The notes below the pieces were generated by a model, which saw only the letters and a program-made list of their open reading frames with translations, was not told the DNA's origin and searched no databases. Below, in pieces: positions 1-7,703 of a DNA stretch of 64,000 nt. Numbering within the stretch: the first letter of the stretch is position 1; each line of letters begins with the position of its first letter. The stretch comes from Algoriphagus limi. Its GTDB lineage: Bacteria > Bacteroidota > Bacteroidia > Cytophagales > Cyclobacteriaceae. The position numbers were made by a program, and so were the translations under genes. The stretch spans positions 744,001-808,000 of the forward strand of contig NZ_JANWGH010000002.1 in the NCBI RefSeq assembly GCF_024919275.1, read 5' to 3'.

Positions 1-316
1 CCAGATAATATTCAGCAGCAGCCTCGATTTCGATGGAGATTCCTTCTTGACTAACAGCCTTGCGAAGATCTTCAAGCCCCATCTGAATGATTTCGGGAGT
101 ATTCCGATAGTATTCGGACATGACGTGCGGAGTGGTCACCAGTTTTTTAAGACCCAGTTCCGACATTTCCCGAATCAGCGAGATAGATTCCTCCATTGTT
201 TTGGATCCATCATCTATTCCAGGAATCAGGTGGGAATGCATATCTGCTTTCAACCAACTTAGGTCCAGGTCTTCAACTTCTACAGGTTTTCGCTTGAAAA
301 TATCGAGTAGTCCCAC
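1..316 (-). CDS. CpsB/YwqE-type PHP tyrosine-protein phosphatase, C-terminus outside window
   Basis: About 105 N-terminal residues are visible; the gene runs off the left edge. After a basic N-terminus (MGLLDIFKRKP) comes the metal-binding motif DMHSHLIPGIDDG (His27 and His29), then TPH near residue 62. This is the pattern of the PHP-fold, manganese-dependent phosphatases CpsB/Wzb2/YwqE, which dephosphorylate BY-kinases that control capsule or exopolysaccharide chain length. The start is GTG at 316, chosen because a strong GGAGG lies about 9 nt upstream inside the end of rfbC and because it gives the expected N-terminus. It sits 3 nt after the rfbC stop, so the two are probably translationally coupled. 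Family assignment is firm; the physiological substrate is inferred. No intact BY-kinase is encoded in the window. Confidence 0.85.
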   Translation of the reverse strand, partial: MGLLDIFKRKPVEVEDLDLSWLKADMHSHLIPGIDDGSKTMEESISLIREMSELGLKKLVTTPHVMSEYYRNTPEIIQMGLEDLRKAVSQEGISIEIEAAAEYYL

Positions 317-319
317 GAC

Positions 320-874
320 TTAAAATCCTCCTTCGCTTTCTGATGTAAATGCGGCCAAAGTTGGCCATTTTTGATCTTTTTCGGAAATAATCGGGTCATC
401 TACCATCCAATCAATCTGAAGTTCAGGATCATTCCAGCTAATTCCTCCTTCACTTGGGTAATTATAATATTCAGAGCACTTGTACAGAAAAACCGCGTCT
501 TCCAATACCGAAAATCCATGAGCAAACCCAGCAGGAACGTATAGTAAGTTGTGCTGATCGGCATCTAACACGACCGAATGAGATTGTCCATATGTAGGCG
601 AACCTTTTCGGAGATCGACCACAACATCTAAAACTTTTCCCTGAATCACTCGAACCAATTTAGCTTGAGCGTGTGGTGGTCGCTGATAATGCAGCCCGCG
701 AATAGTTCCTTTTACCGAAAAAGACTGATTGTCCTGTTTCCAATGAATATCAATCCCTAACTCCTGAAACCAGTCCTGCCGAAAGGATTCAAAGAAATAA
801 CCCCGCTCATCTCGAAAGACTTTAGGATAAATTTCTACGACACCTTGGAGCTTACTTTTTCGAAATTCTGGCAT
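320..874 (-). CDS. rfbC: dTDP-4-dehydrorhamnose 3,5-epimerase
   Basis: RmlC/RfbC epimerises dTDP-4-keto-6-deoxyglucose at C3 and C5, the third step of dTDP-L-rhamnose synthesis. The 184-residue product has the family length and cupin layout. GTIRGLHYQ carries the catalytic His62, followed by KLVRVIQG, VVDLR, LYVPAGFAHGF and the LYKC segment with the active-site Tyr. The reading frame extends upstream to 934, but ATG at 874 (MPEFRKSKLQG) matches the usual RmlC start; the extra 20 residues resemble no family member, and a -7-like TATTTTG lies in that stretch. It is followed at once by the capsule-type phosphatase, so this is the end of another surface-glycan operon extending left of the window. 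No rfbA, rfbB or rfbD is seen here. Confidence 0.93.
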   Translation of the reverse strand: MPEFRKSKLQGVVEIYPKVFRDERGYFFESFRQDWFQELGIDIHWKQDNQSFSVKGTIRGLHYQRPPHAQAKLVRVIQGKVLDVVVDLRKGSPTYGQSHSVVLDADQHNLLYVPAGFAHGFSVLEDAVFLYKCSEYYNYPSEGGISWNDPELQIDWMVDDPIISEKDQKWPTLAAFTSESEGGF

Positions 875-1045
875 AGTTGAAGGATTATTGGTCAAAATAA
901 ATATTCCCTGATAGAGTATCCTAATCAATTTCATGGAATTATCACGACCTTTGTCATGAAAGCATGAATTTTTCAGGAAGTCTAATCGGGTTCCGGGTGA
1001 ACTAAAGATAGAAGGTTCTGCTTATCTATCTAAGAAAATACAAGA

Positions 1046-2314
1046 ATGAGTAAATATTCCAGAAAACTCCAAAAATTAATTGATACAGCTCCCAAGCAAG
1101 AGAAGGCCGTTTTGGTTTCCTTGATCCGTCAAAACCAATCTGACCAGGAAGTGGAGGAACATTTGGAGGAGTTGGCATTTTTGACTGAGACACTTGGTGT
1201 AAAAGCTGTCTATCGCTTTACCCAACGTATGGAAAAGCCGGATATCCGAACTTTCATTGGGAAGGGAAAATTGGAGGAAGTGGCTGCTTATATCACCCAC
1301 TTTGGAGTAGATATGGTCATTTTTGATGATGATTTGAGTCCTTCTCAAATGAAAAATCTTGAGAATGAACTGAAGGTGAAAGTCTATGACCGCTCCTTAC
1401 TAATTTTGGATATTTTCTTAAAAAGAGCTCAAACGGCTCAGGCCAAAACGCAGGTAGAATTAGCTCGCTATCAATATCTGCTCCCACGATTGACCCGGAT
1501 GTGGACTCACTTAGAGCGTCAGCGAGGGGGAACATCTACTCGAGGTGGTGCAGGTGAAAAGGAAATTGAAACGGATAAGCGAGACATCCGAAATAAGATT
1601 TCCCTGCTCAAAGGCAAGTTGAAGCAAATCGAAAAGCAAGGTGTTACCCAACGGAAAGGCCGAAAAGGAATCGTTCGGGTAGCTTTGGTTGGTTATACCA
1701 ATGTGGGGAAAAGTACCCTCATGAATTTGATCACTAAAACTGATATTCTTGCTGAAAACAAACTTTTTGCTACGGTCGATGCAACTGTCCGAAAGGTGGT
1801 GTTGGATCAGATTCCTTTCCTGCTTTCAGACACAGTTGGATTTATCCGGAAATTGCCCACTCACTTGATTGAGTCTTTCAAATCCACCTTGGATGAGATT
1901 CGAGAAGCGGATTTATTGGTGCATGTGGTAGATATTTCCCACCCTAATTTTGAAGATCATATCGCTGTAGTCAATCAGACCCTCCGGGAAATAAATGCTG
2001 GTGATAAGCCCATTTTATTGGTTTTCAATAAAATCGATTTGGTACAAACCATGCCTTCGGAAGAAGAAATTATGGAAATGTCCGAAATGGATCGAGAAGA
2101 AGCGGATTTTAAGGATTTCAATGCTTTATCAGAAGCATACAAGAAAAAGACAGGGATTGAGCCGGTATTCATGGCAGCAGGAACAGGAGAGCATGTGGAA
2201 GAATTCCGCAAGCGACTAACTGAAGAGGTCAAAAAGATTCACCAAAAAATATATCCTCACTATCTGGAGGATCAAACAGTTGTCTGGGAAGAGAATCAAA
2301 ATTCAGAAAGTTGA
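1046..2314 (+). CDS. hflX: Ribosome-associated GTPase HflX
   Basis: HflX is a GTPase that binds the 50S subunit and splits stalled or stress-inactivated 70S ribosomes. The 422-residue protein has the N-terminal HflX domain (about 25-115), the arginine/glycine-rich linker ERQRGGTSTRGGAGE (157-171) and the GTPase domain: G1 GYTNVGKST (216-224), G2 around FATVDATVR, G3 DTVGF (262-266), G4 NKID (328-331). Length is close to the E. coli protein. ATG at 1046 gives the expected N-terminus. It is divergent from rfbC and monocistronic by spacing; the next gene starts 125 nt later behind its own -7 box. Confidence 0.96.
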   Translation: MSKYSRKLQKLIDTAPKQEKAVLVSLIRQNQSDQEVEEHLEELAFLTETLGVKAVYRFTQRMEKPDIRTFIGKGKLEEVAAYITHFGVDMVIFDDDLSPSQMKNLENELKVKVYDRSLLILDIFLKRAQTAQAKTQVELARYQYLLPRLTRMWTHLERQRGGTSTRGGAGEKEIETDKRDIRNKISLLKGKLKQIEKQGVTQRKGRKGIVRVALVGYTNVGKSTLMNLITKTDILAENKLFATVDATVRKVVLDQIPFLLSDTVGFIRKLPTHLIESFKSTLDEIREADLLVHVVDISHPNFEDHIAVVNQTLREINAGDKPILLVFNKIDLVQTMPSEEEIMEMSEMDREEADFKDFNALSEAYKKKTGIEPVFMAAGTGEHVEEFRKRLTEEVKKIHQKIYPHYLEDQTVVWEENQNSES

Positions 2315-2406
2315 ATTTCTTAATTCATTCATCGAAGAATTCGGTCCAATGATCGAGAGTATTTGATTATCTATCTTTTTCAAATTTTTAGGGAATGGGC
2401 TTGAGA

Positions 2407-2414
2407 TACTTTTG
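2407..2414 (+). promoter_or_regulatory. Candidate promoter -7 box for the exopolysaccharide locus
   Basis: TACTTTTG is an exact match to the Bacteroidota -7 consensus TAnnTTTG and lies 24 nt before the ATG at 2439. No good -33 TTTG is present 19-20 nt upstream, so the call rests on the -7 box and its position in the gap after hflX. Confidence 0.45.
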
Positions 2415-2438
2415 GGAAACTAAAAACCAAAAGATCTC

Positions 2439-2819
2439 ATGAAAACTGTTCTAATTATCGAAAAGCATCAGTTTATGCGGCTTTTCCTATTGAATTTTCT
2501 AAGTAAAAACTATGTAGTATTCGCCGTTGATTCCCTAGAAGAAGCAAGAGCTTGGCTAAATGAAAATAGCGCTGACCTGATTCTTGCAGACTTTTCATCT
2601 TCAGGAAATATTCAAGCCATAAAAAATCAACCTTCTATTCAGTCCATTCCTTGGCTTGTATTGACAGATCAGGATAAAAGTCAAGAAAGGATTCAAGCAT
2701 TTCAGATGGGGGCTAAAGATTGTATCAGTAAACCATTTAACCCTATTGAGCTTCAATTCCGGATTCAATCCAATTTACCACAGTATTCCTTGGGAAGCAC
2801 CTTATCCTCAGTTGCATAA
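2439..2819 (+). CDS. Receiver-only response regulator-like protein
   Basis: This 126-residue protein is a single CheY-like receiver domain without an output domain. Visible are beta1 (TVLIIEKHQF), the phospho-acceptor Asp51 (LILADFSSSG), Thr76 (LVLTD) and Lys98 (ISKPFNP). The acidic pair that normally coordinates magnesium after beta1 is reduced to a single Glu8 (EKH instead of the usual DD/ED), so phosphorylation may be altered. It is the first gene of the glycan locus and is followed 4 nt later by the LruC lipoprotein. A role as a local signalling input or protein-protein switch is inferred; no kinase partner is adjacent. The kinase/LytTR pair at 19.2-22.9 kb has its own receiver. Confidence 0.8.
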   Translation: MKTVLIIEKHQFMRLFLLNFLSKNYVVFAVDSLEEARAWLNENSADLILADFSSSGNIQAIKNQPSIQSIPWLVLTDQDKSQERIQAFQMGAKDCISKPFNPIELQFRIQSNLPQYSLGSTLSSVA

Positions 2820-2823
2820 TCAG

Positions 2824-4839
2824 ATGTATCGCTTCTTTATTATCCTCGTATTAGTCCTGGCATCCTGTGTTAGAGTTCCAGATTTTGAACCTACTCCGGC
2901 AGTTGAGAAAATCAATGAATATGGAACATTTAACTTTTCTACTGTCAATGAAAATCTGATTGACTTTAAGTTTTCTGATGCGAAAGATAACCCACTGGCC
3001 GGTCTCAAATTCGAGTTGATTCATCCGGAAAGTGGTGTGATTTTATTGAAAGGGCTGACAGATGCTTCTGGAGTATATAAGCAAAAACACTCCTTGCCTA
3101 TCTACCTTGATCAGGTGATAATCGAAGCTCATTTTATAGGAATTCCAAACAGGATTTTGGTTCCTGTCCGACTTGGTAACGTCACATTTAACTATCGAGG
3201 AGCATGTGATCCAAACGAGGTGATTTCGTATGAAATAGATCCCAATGCGCTTACTTCAGATACCGGTGCCCGATTATCAGTTGTTAATTTAGATTATGCG
3301 GCCACTTATAATTCATCAGGAGTTCCAGCCAATTTGGAAGCGCAGCGGGATTATATCTCCTCTACCTTGTTGAATTACATAAATGCCTCTTTGCCGGAGA
3401 GTCAGCCTGTGCCTACTTATCATCCCACTTATTTAGCTGAGGGAAAAAAGACCACACTAGATGTAATAGAAGAAGCAGATGTTTGGGTCACTTTTGTCCA
3501 TGAGGGAGCAGGTTGGAGAAATTCTATTGGATATTACCTCTATCCTACCAATCAACCTCCCACATCCATTGATCAAATTGAAAAGGTGACAGTAATCTTT
3601 CCAAACTTGTCAATGGTAGGAAGTGGGGGAGCTCTTCGATCCGGGGATAAGATAAAACTGGGGAGGTTTCCAGCTGGGATGACAATTGGGTTGGTACTAT
3701 TTGCGAATGGTTGGTCAGGTAGTAGAGTGGAGAATTTTTATTACCCTGTTTTTGCTGATAAAAATCTCAACCCTGAAGCTTCTCCTTCGCTGAAACAACA
3801 CAACGTATTGCTTTGGGATGAGGAAAATAAACTCTTCTTGCTTGGCTTTGAAGATGTCCGAAGAGATAATGCTGGCTGTGATCAGGATTTTAACGATGCA
3901 ATTTTATTTGTATCCAGCAATCCCGTGAGAGCTATCAGCAACCAAGAAGTGAGTCCCATTGATAGGCCAGGGACTTTGGATCAGGATGGGGATGGAATCA
4001 ATGATATTTTTGATGAATATCCATATGATCCTTCCAAAGCCTATGATAGTTATTATCCTTCCGCATCTACCTATGGAAGCTTTGCTTTCGAAGATAATTG
4101 GCCGGAAATGGGAGATTATGACTTCAATGATCTGGTGGTAGATTATCAAATCAAGCAGGTCCTGAATAGCTCCAATCAGGTGACTTCCTTGGAACCAAAG
4201 TTTAAATTCCGAGCTGCAGGTGCAGGATTTAGAAACGGGTTTGGATTTCAGTTGAACGTACCATCTTCATCGGTATTTTCGGTTGATGGTTCAGTGGTAA
4301 ATGAAAGATTTATCACAAAAAACGGCAACGGAACCGAAGCTGGTCAAAGCAAAGCCGTCATTATTGTCACGGATAATGTTCATTTCTTGATGAATCAAAC
4401 TGGATTTATCAATACCCAAGACTCAGATGGGACTGTAAACCCAAAAGAAGTCTCGCTTGAGATTAGGTTCAACAGTCCCAAAACGGTAGCTGAATTGGGA
4501 AATGCTCCTTATAACCCCTTCCTTATTGTGAACCAAAATAGGGGTAGAGAAATCCATCTTCCCAGCTATTCCCCTACAGATTTGGCAGACTTACAATATT
4601 TTGGGATCTCTGATGATGCAAGTATTCCTGGTCAGCCAAGTTCTTTTTACAAATCAAAAACTGCTCTTCCTTGGGCGATACATCTTCCTGAATCATTTGA
4701 TTATCCAAAGGAAAAGCAAGATGTCCGGAGAGCCCATTTGATGTTTGATCCTTGGGCAAAAAGTAATGGGTACTCCTATATGGATTGGTTTAGAGGTCAA
4801 ACAGGGTATAGGGATGAGCAAAAGCTTTATCTGAAATAA
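2824..4839 (+). CDS. LruC domain-containing lipoprotein
   Basis: A predicted outer-membrane or surface lipoprotein of 671 residues. The start at 2824 gives a short signal peptide ending in lipobox LASC; the frame is open back to 2746 but that would bury the signal. An N-terminal region resembling a carboxypeptidase-regulatory-like fold (VILLKGLTDASGVYK) is followed by a DUF4114-like motif (CDQDFNDAILFV), a calcium-loop-like DQDGDGINDIFDEYP and the LruC hallmark FEDNWPEMGDYDFNDLVVDY. LruC proteins occur in Bacteroidota and Leptospira; their molecular function is not settled. Position between a receiver gene and the phosphoglycosyl transferase suggests a surface role linked to the polysaccharide, which is inference. 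It ends before a strong terminator, so it forms a two-gene unit with the receiver. Confidence 0.88.
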   Translation: MYRFFIILVLVLASCVRVPDFEPTPAVEKINEYGTFNFSTVNENLIDFKFSDAKDNPLAGLKFELIHPESGVILLKGLTDASGVYKQKHSLPIYLDQVIIEAHFIGIPNRILVPVRLGNVTFNYRGACDPNEVISYEIDPNALTSDTGARLSVVNLDYAATYNSSGVPANLEAQRDYISSTLLNYINASLPESQPVPTYHPTYLAEGKKTTLDVIEEADVWVTFVHEGAGWRNSIGYYLYPTNQPPTSIDQIEKVTVIFPNLSMVGSGGALRSGDKIKLGRFPAGMTIGLVLFANGWSGSRVENFYYPVFADKNLNPEASPSLKQHNVLLWDEENKLFLLGFEDVRRDNAGCDQDFNDAILFVSSNPVRAISNQEVSPIDRPGTLDQDGDGINDIFDEYPYDPSKAYDSYYPSASTYGSFAFEDNWPEMGDYDFNDLVVDYQIKQVLNSSNQVTSLEPKFKFRAAGAGFRNGFGFQLNVPSSSVFSVDGSVVNERFITKNGNGTEAGQSKAVIIVTDNVHFLMNQTGFINTQDSDGTVNPKEVSLEIRFNSPKTVAELGNAPYNPFLIVNQNRGREIHLPSYSPTDLADLQYFGISDDASIPGQPSSFYKSKTALPWAIHLPESFDYPKEKQDVRRAHLMFDPWAKSNGYSYMDWFRGQTGYRDEQKLYLK

Positions 4840-4866
4840 ACGGGATAGATTTAACATTATAAATGC

Positions 4867-4914
4867 AAACCGGCTTAAGCCTTTACAAAGGTTCGAGCCG
4901 GTTTATTTTTTTCC
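4867..4914 (+). terminator. Rho-independent terminator after the LruC gene
   Basis: AAACCGGCT (4867-4875) pairs perfectly with AGCCGGTTT (4896-4904), with an inner CCTTT/AAAGG hairpin and a following T-rich run to 4912. It separates the receiver/LruC unit from the sugar-transferase operon. Confidence 0.85.
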
Positions 4915-5035
4915 TGTCTAGCTCCTTAGATAAAGTGCTTTTTGGCTATTCCAAACTTGATCGAAGCAAAAGCACCAATCATCGAAAATGCACTACCATT
5001 CACCGTATTGGCTGATTTAAGGGGTTGGGCTGTCG

Positions 5036-5043
5036 TAAATTTG
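5036..5043 (+). promoter_or_regulatory. Candidate promoter -7 box for the sugar-transferase operon
   Basis: TAAATTTG matches TAnnTTTG exactly and lies 21 nt before the ATG at 5065, just after the terminator at 4867-4914. The -33 element is weak (a TTG 25 nt upstream). The rest of the 4840-5064 gap shows nothing else recognisable. Confidence 0.5.
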
Positions 5044-5064
5044 ACTTATTAAAAGCTTCAAATT

Positions 5065-5826
5065 ATGAAAAGTACAAATCGAATTCCCCTTGCAAAGAGA
5101 GCCTTTGATATTCTAGTTTCTTCATTGTTGTTGATAGTGCTAGCGCCTCTTTTTCTACTGGTTGCTATCCTCATCAAATTAGAATCTAAAGGACCTGTGT
5201 TCTATTATTCATACCGGGTTGGGATGAATTACAGAATATTCAAATTCTACAAGTTTAGATCGATGCGAACTGATGCAGATCAGCTCTTAGATCAGTTGAA
5301 ACATTTGAATGCCTATCACCAAGCCAATGAAAAGAAATCAAATTTAATTCCTTTCGATAGGGAAAGAATTTTACTTGCCGGTAAGGAAAATTTAAGGATA
5401 GGTTCAGAAGGCTTAATCCGTGAGGAGGTTTATGAGTCAGATAAAAACCAATCTTCTCAAGGAGCTTTTGTTAAGCTGCAAAATGACCCTCGGATTACCC
5501 GGATTGGTAGACTTATACGAAATAGCAGTATCGATGAATTACCGCAACTAATCAATATTCTGATTGGTGATATGTCACTGGTTGGTAATCGACCTCTTCC
5601 ACTCTATGAAGCGGAGCAACTAACTTCAGATGAGGCTATTGGTAGATTTTTGGGTCCGGCAGGACTTACTGGTCTTTGGCAAGTGACCGAAAGAGGAAAA
5701 AAATCAATTGGGAAGAATTCGAGATGTCAATTGGACATAGAGTACGCCCAAAAACACAATTTCTGGCTAGATATGAAAATCCTACTAAAAACTCCAGTAG
5801 CAGCCTTTCAACATGAAAATGTCTAG
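5065..5826 (+). CDS. Initiating sugar transferase (monotopic phosphoglycosyl transferase)
   Basis: This 253-residue enzyme belongs to the bacterial sugar transferase family (WcaJ/PglC/EpsL catalytic core). It moves a sugar phosphate from a nucleotide sugar to undecaprenyl phosphate on the inner face of the membrane, starting the repeat unit. KRAFDILVSS leads into a membrane re-entrant helix (about 14-38), then FKFYKFRSMR, the catalytic Asp-Glu pair D157-E158 in SIDELPQL, and GDMSLVGNRPLP (the usual GPRP appears as GNRP). Only the catalytic core is present; the N-terminal four-helix domain of WcaJ/WbaP is missing, as in PglC-like short forms. An insert of about 60 residues (75-135) precedes the catalytic pair. 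First gene of a tightly packed operon, 3 nt before the acyltransferase. Confidence 0.92.
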   Translation: MKSTNRIPLAKRAFDILVSSLLLIVLAPLFLLVAILIKLESKGPVFYYSYRVGMNYRIFKFYKFRSMRTDADQLLDQLKHLNAYHQANEKKSNLIPFDRERILLAGKENLRIGSEGLIREEVYESDKNQSSQGAFVKLQNDPRITRIGRLIRNSSIDELPQLINILIGDMSLVGNRPLPLYEAEQLTSDEAIGRFLGPAGLTGLWQVTERGKKSIGKNSRCQLDIEYAQKHNFWLDMKILLKTPVAAFQHENV

Positions 5827-5829
5827 GCC

Positions 5830-6972
5830 ATGATTTTATCTACACTAAGTCAAAAACTTATCCGAAAGCCTCATTCCGGGAAATTCCTCCCGGTTTTAGA
5901 TGGGTTGAGATTTTTAGCTATTGTACCTGTCATCCTTCAACATGCCAACGAACGTCTTTTTAAATATGGGAAGGTAGGCGAATTGACTGCTTGGGAGGAA
6001 ATGCTTTCATTTTTGATCTCAAGAGGTACCATTGGGGTATTTCTGTTTTTCGCCATCAGCGGTTTCATCCTCAGCTTGCCATTTGCGAAAAACAGGGAGA
6101 GAGAATCCTATGGAAGCTATTTCAAACGTAGGCTAATTCGGATCGAGCCTCCTTTTCTTCTTTGGATGAGTATATTTGCCATCATTTTATTGATTAAAGG
6201 AGATTATCCGGGCAAGGAATTGATAGGTCATTTCTTTGCTACTATTACTTACTCGCATCAGCTTTTTTATGGAGATTACTCTATTATTAATCCAGTAGCC
6301 TGGTCTCTAGAAGTTGAGATCCAGTATTATCTCATTGCCCCTTTTCTTGCCAAATTCTATTTTGATATCCGAAACCTAACCGTAAGAAGGGTTGGGCTTG
6401 TTTATGTAATATTTTCTTTCCTTCTCTTCCAACATGGGATGGGTTGGCATTTGATGCCCTTCAAAGCTTCAATTTTAGGCCAACTTCAACACTTCCTTGT
6501 AGGGATGCTAGCAGCAGATTTTTATACAAAGCCTGCTATTAAAAGCAAATCAGTGCTTTGGGATTTGTTTTTCCCTTTTTTGGCATTGATGATGGCTTTT
6601 ACATGGACGGAGGAATTATGGAAAACACTCTTTTTTGAGTTAGGCTTATTGGGAGTCTTCTTTTCAGCTTTTTATGGAAAAATACTACCCAAATTTCTTT
6701 CTCTTACCTGGGTAGTAATCATCGGAGGTATGTGCTATACCCTTTACTTGATACACCTTCCTTTGCTGGAAGGCTTTTATTTGTTCGTCGGGAAATTCGG
6801 TCATTGGTCTGACTATTTCGGTCAGTTATCGATAAGTCTGATGATAGCCCTTCCTATGATTTTTCTTTGTGGTGTAATCGCTTACAGATGGATTGAGCAG
6901 CCTTTCATGGTCAAAGCAGAAGGCAAATCAAAAAGTAGCATCACCAGGGCAACTGCGGTGATTTCCGAGTAA
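5830..6972 (+). CDS. Membrane acyltransferase (acyltransferase 3, OafA/YrhL-like)
   Basis: A multi-spanning 380-residue acyltransferase of the AT3 family, which adds acetyl or other acyl groups to surface glycans. Family motifs are present: LDGLRFLAIVPVILQH with the conserved His near the N-terminus, GTIGVFLFFAISGFILS, YFKRRLIRIEPPF with the conserved arginines, and PVAWSLEVEIQYYL. About ten hydrophobic helices follow. It starts 3 nt after the sugar transferase, so O-acylation of the polymer made by this locus is the likely job. There is no C-terminal SGNH domain. The substrate is not determinable from sequence. Confidence 0.9.
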   Translation: MILSTLSQKLIRKPHSGKFLPVLDGLRFLAIVPVILQHANERLFKYGKVGELTAWEEMLSFLISRGTIGVFLFFAISGFILSLPFAKNRERESYGSYFKRRLIRIEPPFLLWMSIFAIILLIKGDYPGKELIGHFFATITYSHQLFYGDYSIINPVAWSLEVEIQYYLIAPFLAKFYFDIRNLTVRRVGLVYVIFSFLLFQHGMGWHLMPFKASILGQLQHFLVGMLAADFYTKPAIKSKSVLWDLFFPFLALMMAFTWTEELWKTLFFELGLLGVFFSAFYGKILPKFLSLTWVVIIGGMCYTLYLIHLPLLEGFYLFVGKFGHWSDYFGQLSISLMIALPMIFLCGVIAYRWIEQPFMVKAEGKSKSSITRATAVISE

Positions 6973-6989
6973 GCCTAATTCAAAGAGAA

Positions 6990-7703
6990 ATGAAAAATTG
7001 GAGTCTAATTTTAGTGTTTTTAATCCCCTTCCATGTTTTTGGACAGGAAGTAAATTCTTCTCTTACTGAGGAAAATCTACTTCCGTTAGGTGTATTGATC
7101 GAAACAGCTATTTCGAATGCCCCTCTGATTTCAAGGCTATCCAAAGGTCAGGAACAGCGGCAGGAAGAAATCAAAATTGCAAAAAAGAGCTGGACCCAAC
7201 ACATCGCCCTTACGGGAGGGTATAATTATGGAAATGTGGTGGTAGCAGATCGCCTCACCACTCCTCAGGATATTAGTACGGTATTCCGTACCAATACCTC
7301 CTCCACATATTATGTAGGAGCTGCACTTAGATTACCGCTTTCTGAGCTTTCAACGAGGAAAAACCAGATTAAAATCCAGGAATTGGCCATCGAAGAGATG
7401 GAGTTTCAGAAACTGGATATTGAGCAGACTATTCAACAGGAAGTCACCAAACGGTATAATGAACTTTTGAAAAGCTTAACCACTATTCGATTGCAAGCCA
7501 AAAAAGTGGAAGCTGATGAAACAGCTGTTCAGATCACAGAACAGCATTTCCGAAATGGAACAGCAACTATGGATGAATATAGAATGGCTTTGGACATTTT
7601 GAATACTGCCAAAATCGAATTAGAAAAAACAAAGCGAGATGCATGGTTTTACATGCAGACACTAGAGCAGTTTGTTGGATCCTCAATTTTCAAGAAATCA
7701 TGA
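6990..7703 (+). CDS. Half-size TolC-family outer-membrane protein
   Basis: A 237-residue exported protein: signal peptide (MKNWSLILVFLIPFHVFGQ), then one TolC-type repeat with a helical stretch (LIETAISNAPLISRL), a beta-hairpin region (ALTGGYNYGNVVV to YYVGAALRLPLS) and long coiled-coil helices (residues 125-230). TolC proteins normally contain two such repeats in about 420-480 residues, so this is half length, yet it has a clean start and stop and shows no frameshift. The stop overlaps the start of the Wzz-like gene (ATGA), implying translational coupling and joint function in the envelope. It may form an oligomeric conduit or periplasmic adaptor for the polymer; that is inference. Confidence 0.8.
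   Translation: MKNWSLILVFLIPFHVFGQEVNSSLTEENLLPLGVLIETAISNAPLISRLSKGQEQRQEEIKIAKKSWTQHIALTGGYNYGNVVVADRLTTPQDISTVFRTNTSSTYYVGAALRLPLSELSTRKNQIKIQELAIEEMEFQKLDIEQTIQQEVTKRYNELLKSLTTIRLQAKKVEADETAVQITEQHFRNGTATMDEYRMALDILNTAKIELEKTKRDAWFYMQTLEQFVGSSIFKKS

Noticed and set aside
47..323. Two short plus-strand open frames at the left edge
   Set aside because: They are antisense shadows of the PHP phosphatase gene, whose metal motif is clear on the minus strand.
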